Below, piece after piece: positions 60,414 to 63,994 of a stretch of DNA of 63,994 nt. The first letter of the stretch is position 1. The number at the start of each line of letters is the position of its first letter. Under the pieces are notes generated by a model that saw nothing but the letters and a program-made list of their open reading frames with translations, was not told the origin of the DNA and made no database searches. The stretch lies in assembly GCF_001420695.1 (NCBI RefSeq), contig NZ_LJJB01000010.1:2023734-2087727 (forward strand). Reading direction: 5' to 3'. This stretch comes from Brevibacillus choshinensis (GTDB lineage: Bacteria; Bacillota; Bacilli; Brevibacillales; Brevibacillaceae). The position numbers and the translations under genes were made by a program.

Positions 60414-60422
60414 AAAGAAAAC

Positions 60423-60458
60423 AAAAAGGTGGGCTCCTTCAAAAGAGCTCACCTTTTT
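60423..60458 (+). terminator. Terminator after the salA/mrp gene
   Basis: AAAAGGTGGGCTC pairs with GAGCTCACCTTTTT (one mismatch) around a short loop, with T tracts on both sides. It is well placed to stop transcription toward the convergent gerD too. Confidence 0.88.
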
Positions 60459-60531
60459 CACGGATAGGAATTTATAAGCTCGATCGCTTATAATTCCGGG
60501 GCGTATGGAGAAGCGCCTCAGCGTCCGCTTA

Positions 60532-61161
60532 TTACTTTGTGGAACTCTGCCCTCCGCCTCCACCGCTCTTTTTGCCTTTGTTTTTCTTTGGTTTAAGCTC
60601 TTTTGGTTTGGTCATTTCCTCTTGAACTTTGGTCATAAGCTTCATCATTTCCTCCTGAAACAGAGGGCTTTTCATGGATTCCTTCATAACCTGCATGGTT
60701 TGTTGACGGTATGCGGAACTTTTCATGAGATCCATCAGGTTTTTTTCAAACTCGGGATCCTTCATCACGCTGATGAGCTCTTTTTGGTAGTCCGGATCCT
60801 TCATTAAGTCCTTCATAAGTGTCTTTTGCTCATTTTTCATGGACTTGGCTAACGTGCTGGCGAATTTAGGATCTTTGAATGCGTCTTTGATCTGCGTGCT
60901 TTTTGGATCAGTCAAACTTTGAATCAAGGTAGTGCGCACAGTGGATTCGTCCATCACGACATTTTGCTTGAACTTTTCGTCCTTCATCATTTTTTCAACC
61001 GATTTTTTGGCTTCGTCGGTCTGCAAAATGTCCAGCACCATGTCTTTCGTGCTTTTATAATCAGGCTGAGACGTACTTTTTGCTCCGCCGCTTGATGAGC
61101 AACTCGTCATGAGCAGACAGACAGCTAGTGATAGCCAAAAAGCCATTGCCTTTTTTCCCAT
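60532..61161 (-). CDS. gerD: Spore germination lipoprotein GerD
   Basis: GerD clusters germinant receptors into the germinosome in the spore inner membrane. The 209-residue protein has a lipoprotein signal peptide with lipobox LMTSC (Cys near 20), then repeated helical units with a KDPxFxxxLxxxMK pattern (about 80-165), and an unusually basic, glycine-rich tail (KPKKNKGKKSGGGGG). GGAGGTG on its strand fixes the start at 61161; the longer frame to 61254 has no signal. It is convergent with the salA/mrp gene and divergent from kbaA. Confidence 0.92.
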   Translation of the reverse strand: MGKKAMAFWLSLAVCLLMTSCSSSGGAKSTSQPDYKSTKDMVLDILQTDEAKKSVEKMMKDEKFKQNVVMDESTVRTTLIQSLTDPKSTQIKDAFKDPKFASTLAKSMKNEQKTLMKDLMKDPDYQKELISVMKDPEFEKNLMDLMKSSAYRQQTMQVMKESMKSPLFQEEMMKLMTKVQEEMTKPKELKPKKNKGKKSGGGGGQSSTK

Positions 61162-61226
61162 GGGGTGGACACCTCCTTCTTTACTCTGCCTACAAGTAAC
61201 GTGTGCATTTTGTTTTGTTCTTACGC

Positions 61227-61257
61227 TAGTATTTTCTTGCATGCATTGGTACAATCA
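61227..61257 (-). promoter_or_regulatory. Candidate sigma-G promoter of gerD, overlapping the kbaA promoter
   Basis: On the reverse strand TGATTG (complement of 61252-61257) and AATACTA (complement of 61227-61233), 18 bases apart, resemble sigma-G elements (TGMATA, CATACTA). On the forward strand TGGTACAAT at 61247-61255 is an extended -10 for kbaA. The two promoters share bases. Confidence 0.5.
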
Positions 61258-61286
61258 TATTCGATGTGGATGGGAGGGAATGTTTG

Positions 61287-61874
61287 GTGAGTTTGCGTAA
61301 GTATGGCTGGCTTTTTTTCACTACCCTACTGCTTGGCGGATTGGGTGGTGCATTAGTCGCCTTTATTTTTGACTTGGAAAAATTGACGGAAAGCAGTGCA
61401 GGCAACTTTTTTGTAGGCACTCTTATGTACGTGTTGTATGGGATGACCATCAGTATTGTGGCCCAAATGGGTTTTTTTGCGTATATGACGATTAATTATT
61501 TTGCGAAGACCATCTTTAAAACGCCTGCGATGTGGAAAAGTGTCCAAGTGTTTCTCGTCGTCTTTGTATTTTTTGATATGATTTATCTGCGCTATACCTC
61601 ACTGGGGGATGGCGGATCCATTGGGCCTTTTCTCGTTGAACCGATCCTTTTGCTGATTGTAGCGGTGGTAACGGCTTTTGGAAAATCAAATTTGACCAAC
61701 CGTACCGCATGGATTCCTACGTTGTTCTTTATGTTCGTCGTCACAGCGCTTGAGTGGATTCCAGCACTCAAAGAAGTCGATGTCCATTCCACGTTGTCCA
61801 TGCTGGTTCCTTTATTGTTTTGCAACGTCTGGCAAGTCATGCAATTACATCGTCTTGTAAAAAGAGAAAGCTGA
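61287..61874 (+). CDS. kbaA: KinB-signalling pathway activation protein KbaA
   Basis: In B. subtilis KbaA is a membrane protein required for KinB to feed phosphate into the sporulation phosphorelay. The 195-residue protein has about six hydrophobic helices, with the conserved AQMGFFAYMTINYFAK near 60, LVVFVFFDMIYLRY near 95, and IPTLFFMFVVTALEWIP. GTG at 61287 is chosen after GGGAGGG; TTG at 61284 is an alternative. Confidence 0.88.
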   Translation: MSLRKYGWLFFTTLLLGGLGGALVAFIFDLEKLTESSAGNFFVGTLMYVLYGMTISIVAQMGFFAYMTINYFAKTIFKTPAMWKSVQVFLVVFVFFDMIYLRYTSLGDGGSIGPFLVEPILLLIVAVVTAFGKSNLTNRTAWIPTLFFMFVVTALEWIPALKEVDVHSTLSMLVPLLFCNVWQVMQLHRLVKRES

Positions 61875-61897
61875 CCCAAAGTAGGTCAGCTTTTTTG
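61867..61897. terminator. Bidirectional terminator between kbaA and pdaB
   Basis: AAAGCTGACC pairs perfectly with GGTCAGCTTT across a seven-base loop and is followed by T residues. The A-rich 5' flank gives a shorter T tract on the other strand. Confidence 0.88.
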
Positions 61898-61915
61898 TAT
61901 GTAGCTGGATAGGAA

Positions 61916-62680
61916 TTAATGGATCTCTTTGCTCTTCACGTCCGTACCTGTGATGAGCTCAGATACGGTGACGAATTCATAGCCTTGCTGGCGTAGCTTG
62001 TCGATGATGACGGGGAGAGCTAAATGCGTTTCTTTGCAGGAGTCGCTCGCGTGCATCAGAATAATATCACCAGGGTGAGCTTTTGATAATACGTTGTTGA
62101 TGATAGTCTCTGTACCTGGATTCATCCAATCCTTGGAGTCTGTGTCCCATTGGATGACGGAATACCCCATGCCACCGGCGATTTGCAAGACGCGTTTGTC
62201 GAAATCCCCATTGGGCATCCGGATCAGGTTTGGCTTTTTACCCGTCATTTCGGTGAGAATGGTGTCCGCCTTACCGATCTGGGAGCGGATTTCTTCATCC
62301 GAGTATTTGCTGTAATTATCATGCTTGTGTCCGTGTGAGCCAATTTCGAAGCCGTCTTCTTTAATGCGTTTGACGATTTCAGGATGACGTTGACTCCACG
62401 GAGAAGATAAAAACAAAGTAGCCTTGGTCACATTCTTTTCCTTCAGAATATCTAGGATGGGTACCGTGCGCGTTTCTCCCCAGCTGATGTCGAATGTCAG
62501 GGCGATCTTTTTCTCTTTGGTGTCTACTTTGTAGATGGCTTGTGGAGCTTGATTTCCACCTGAAAAGGCCGCGATCGTATCACGCTCAGCATAGCCAATT
62601 CCCGCAGTCAACAGTATGGCTGTTACAATGATCAGAATTTGTTTCAAGCGTTGTGCACTCACTACGTAGATCCATCTCAT
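61916..62680 (-). CDS. pdaB: Polysaccharide deacetylase-family sporulation protein PdaB
   Basis: PdaB is needed to complete spores in B. subtilis. The 254-residue protein has an N-terminal signal anchor (about 12-30), then a NodB-like domain: TFDISWGE near 62 (catalytic Asp; the second Asp of TFDD is Ile, as usual for PdaB), HGHKHDN near 117 (zinc histidines), RMPNG near 157, DTDSKDW and ILMHAS. The unusual first motif means a normal metal set is incomplete, so true deacetylase activity is uncertain. AAAGGAGGTG on its strand supports the start. Confidence 0.92.
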   Translation of the reverse strand: MRWIYVVSAQRLKQILIIVTAILLTAGIGYAERDTIAAFSGGNQAPQAIYKVDTKEKKIALTFDISWGETRTVPILDILKEKNVTKATLFLSSPWSQRHPEIVKRIKEDGFEIGSHGHKHDNYSKYSDEEIRSQIGKADTILTEMTGKKPNLIRMPNGDFDKRVLQIAGGMGYSVIQWDTDSKDWMNPGTETIINNVLSKAHPGDIILMHASDSCKETHLALPVIIDKLRQQGYEFVTVSELITGTDVKSKEIH

Positions 62681-62707
62681 GGAAAAGCACCTCCTTTGTC
62701 CGATAAC

Positions 62708-62735
62708 AGTTTATGCATGTAAGACAAGGATATTC
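62708..62735 (-). promoter_or_regulatory. Sigma-E-type promoter of pdaB
   Basis: On the reverse strand GAATATC (complement of 62729-62735) and CATAAACT (complement of 62708-62715) are 13 bases apart, a close match to the mother-cell sigma-E pattern. Confidence 0.65.
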
Positions 62736-62767
62736 TTTGGCCTGTTGGCTATTGTTGAGGTACAATG

Positions 62768-62775
62768 CATATAGT
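62768..62775 (+). promoter_or_regulatory. Candidate promoter of the SpoIIM-family gene
   Basis: CATATAGT at 62768-62775 resembles a sigma-E -10, with a poor -35. The same bases contain TATAGT at 62770-62775 and could be a sigma-A -10 with TTGGCT at 62745-62750, but at 19 bases. Which is used cannot be decided by reading. Confidence 0.35.
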
Positions 62776-62807
62776 GGTAGTACCAGGCTGTAAAAGGAGC
62801 GTGGCTC

Positions 62808-63452
62808 ATGAAAAATCATTTGCGGCGGTTGTGGTTGGACAATAGACGGTTCTTCCTGGCCGCATGTTTGCTGTTTATTGGTGGCGGACTAATTGGATAT
62901 TTGCAGGCACCCATGGTGGAGTCAATGGTGAGTGAACTCATGGGGCAGCTGAAGGAAATTGTGGATCGGATTAAAGAAAGTGGTGGCGGTGTATTCGCTA
63001 CATTTTGGATGATTTTCTCCAATAACGTTGTCAGTGCTTTGATGATGATGGCACTGGGATTGTTCTTTGCATTCTTTCCCATAATTGGATTGGTGGCCAA
63101 CGGAATTTTGTTGGGCTTCATCCTTTCCAAATCCGTAGGGGTTAGCCCTTGGCTAATGTTTGGCGCAGGAATTTTGCCGCATGGAATCTTTGAGCTACCA
63201 GCAGTGCTTTTTGCAGCGGGCATTGGGATCCGCTTGGGGCTGTTGAGCTTCCGGTCCGTAGGTGTTCTATTTCAACCACACAAGGTAGATCGTTTGAAAA
63301 ATGACTGGTATGATACTCTGAAGCAATTTCCAGTTGCCGTGATCACTGTGATTGTATTGTTACTGATTGCAGCGATTGTAGAAAGCTCTATTACTCCGTT
63401 TATCATTAATGGATTGATAGGAGACCAAATGAAAATAAACGTGATGAAATAA
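62808..63452 (+). CDS. SpoIIM-family (DUF95) membrane protein
   Basis: The 214-residue protein has five hydrophobic helices and the hallmark segment IFSNNVVSALMMMALGLFFAF, then GANGILLGF-like and LPHGIFELPAVLFAAGIGIRL, which define the SpoIIM/DUF95 family (segments cited as landmarks). SpoIIM joins SpoIID and SpoIIP in engulfment; paralogues of unknown role are common, so this may not be SpoIIM itself, and no spoIID or spoIIP neighbour is present. The ATG follows AAAGGAGCG. It is divergent from pdaB. Confidence 0.8.
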   Translation: MKNHLRRLWLDNRRFFLAACLLFIGGGLIGYLQAPMVESMVSELMGQLKEIVDRIKESGGGVFATFWMIFSNNVVSALMMMALGLFFAFFPIIGLVANGILLGFILSKSVGVSPWLMFGAGILPHGIFELPAVLFAAGIGIRLGLLSFRSVGVLFQPHKVDRLKNDWYDTLKQFPVAVITVIVLLLIAAIVESSITPFIINGLIGDQMKINVMK

Positions 63453-63481
63453 TTTTTGTGTGAGAAATAGTGAAAATATTG

Positions 63482-63513
63482 AAGCCTTCCTAAACGGAGG
63501 GCTTTTATTTTTG
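63482..63513 (+). terminator. Terminator after the SpoIIM-family gene
   Basis: AAGCCTTCC at 63482-63490 pairs with GGAGGGCTT at 63496-63504 (one wobble) and is followed by TTATTTTT. Confidence 0.85.
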
Positions 63514-63575
63514 AATAGGGTTGAATTCCCTTGGAAAGGATAGAGGGGAGACTCGTTAGGCGGAGGTCGATTTCA

Positions 63576-63809
63576 TTGCTAGGGTTTTTGTTTAACACGA
63601 AAGAAGTTCAAGAACTGGAGTATCTGATAAAGCGGGAATTGGAAGAGATGCTGCTGGACTTTAGTGATAAACGTATCGATTATTTGGTAAAGCGTGCGAT
63701 GGAGGAACGGTACTCGATTATGTTTCGGATGTACGCTAGAATAGCCTCTCCCAATGAGCTTTCGAAGTACGTGAGACGCAGAAAAATAGGGGACGAAAAT
63801 TTCACCTGA
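63576..63809 (+). CDS. Small conserved-looking protein of unknown function
   Basis: I do not recognise a named family. The 77-residue product from TTG at 63576 starts MLGFLFNTKEVQELEYLIKR and is predicted almost wholly helical, charged and cytoplasmic, with an arginine-rich end (KYVRRRKIG). GGAGGT at 63562-63567, eight bases before the TTG, supports that start; the open frame goes back to 63531 without a better site. Coding is plausible from the ribosome site and regular hydrophobic spacing. It lies between a terminator and the rRNA promoter. Confidence 0.6.
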   Translation: MLGFLFNTKEVQELEYLIKRELEEMLLDFSDKRIDYLVKRAMEERYSIMFRMYARIASPNELSKYVRRRKIGDENFT

Positions 63810-63994
63810 AATTTTTTTAAAAAACGTATTGACTCCAAGATAGGGAACGTGATAGATTAGTTCTTGTCCTTAAGACGGCGTAACAAATACGATGAGGCTT
63901 GAGGGCGTTAGAACAACATGATTGCTCCTTGAAAACTGAACAGCGAAAGCGTTGATGAGTCTATCATTAAATGATTTGCCAGCTTTGAACCAGA
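63810..63994 (+). promoter_or_regulatory. rRNA operon promoter, UP-like element and leader
   Basis: TTGACT at 63829-63834 and TAGATT at 63853-63858 are 18 bases apart. An A/T run (AAATTTTTTTAAAAAA, about 63810-63824) lies upstream of the -35, as in rRNA UP elements. The leader has TGCTCCTTGAAAAC at 63923-63936, a boxA-like antitermination signal shared with Bacillales rRNA leaders. The 16S gene itself should begin just beyond the window. Confidence 0.85.

Overview
This 64 kb window looks like a housekeeping stretch of a Gram-positive, endospore-forming member of the Bacillales. Protein wording, gene order and codon use fit Brevibacillus or a close relative in the Paenibacillaceae best; that genus is my inference, not a database result. 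The window runs from the 3' end of one 23S rRNA gene to the promoter and leader of the next rRNA operon, both on the + strand. Nearly every gene is also on the + strand and can be recognised. I found no phage, transposon, CRISPR array, defence island or biosynthetic cluster. The interesting material is mostly in leaders and promoters. LAYOUT. 1-2450: 23S rRNA end with its terminator (no 5S gene follows), a diacylglycerol glucosyltransferase-like gene and a HAD phosphatase. 2510-9790: the CtsR-controlled stress operon ctsR-mcsA-mcsB-clpC, then radA and disA (c-di-AMP synthase). 9840-15260: pssA, a reverse-strand DUF1573-type gene, the PIN/TRAM protein YacL, ispD-ispF and gltX. 15270-19370: a cysteine-type T-box leader, then cysE-cysS-mrnC-rlmB-rae1. 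19370-24640: sigH, then rpmG-secE-nusG, rplK-rplA, rplJ-rplL (with an L10-type leader) and a YbxB methyltransferase. 24650-37130: rpoB-rpoC, an L7Ae-like protein, then the str operon rpsL-rpsG-fusA-tuf. 37200-38600: an EamA transporter and a reverse-strand truncated haemoglobin, inserted between tuf and the S10 operon. 38780-53820: the S10, spc and alpha operons as one block from rpsJ to rplQ, including secY, adk, map, infA and rpoA. 54000-58400: an ECF transporter energising module (ecfA1-ecfA2-ecfT), truA, and rplM-rpsI behind their own promoter. 58400-63810: sporulation and germination genes cwlD, a salA/mrp-type P-loop ATPase, gerD, kbaA, pdaB, a SpoIIM-family membrane protein and a small unknown gene. 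63820-63994: rRNA operon promoter and leader. HOW THE GENES WORK TOGETHER. Most products build the ribosome, RNA polymerase and the secretion channel, and charge tRNA. Interleaved genes handle proteolytic stress control (CtsR/McsAB/ClpC), DNA integrity signalling (RadA, DisA), membrane lipid and isoprenoid precursors (PssA, IspD, IspF), cysteine supply matched to Cys-tRNA charging, and entry into sporulation (SigH, KbaA) with later spore steps (CwlD, GerD, PdaB). CONTROL. The clearest regulatory elements are a sigma-A promoter overlapped by a CtsR box, the Cys T-box, the L10-type leader, near-consensus promoters before sigH, rpmG, the L7Ae-like gene and rpsJ, and sporulation-type promoter candidates before cwlD, pdaB and gerD. 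The most notable uncharacterised feature is the rpoB leader, which can form two mutually exclusive perfect hairpins. A short hairpin also separates the nusG Shine-Dalgarno sequence from its start codon.
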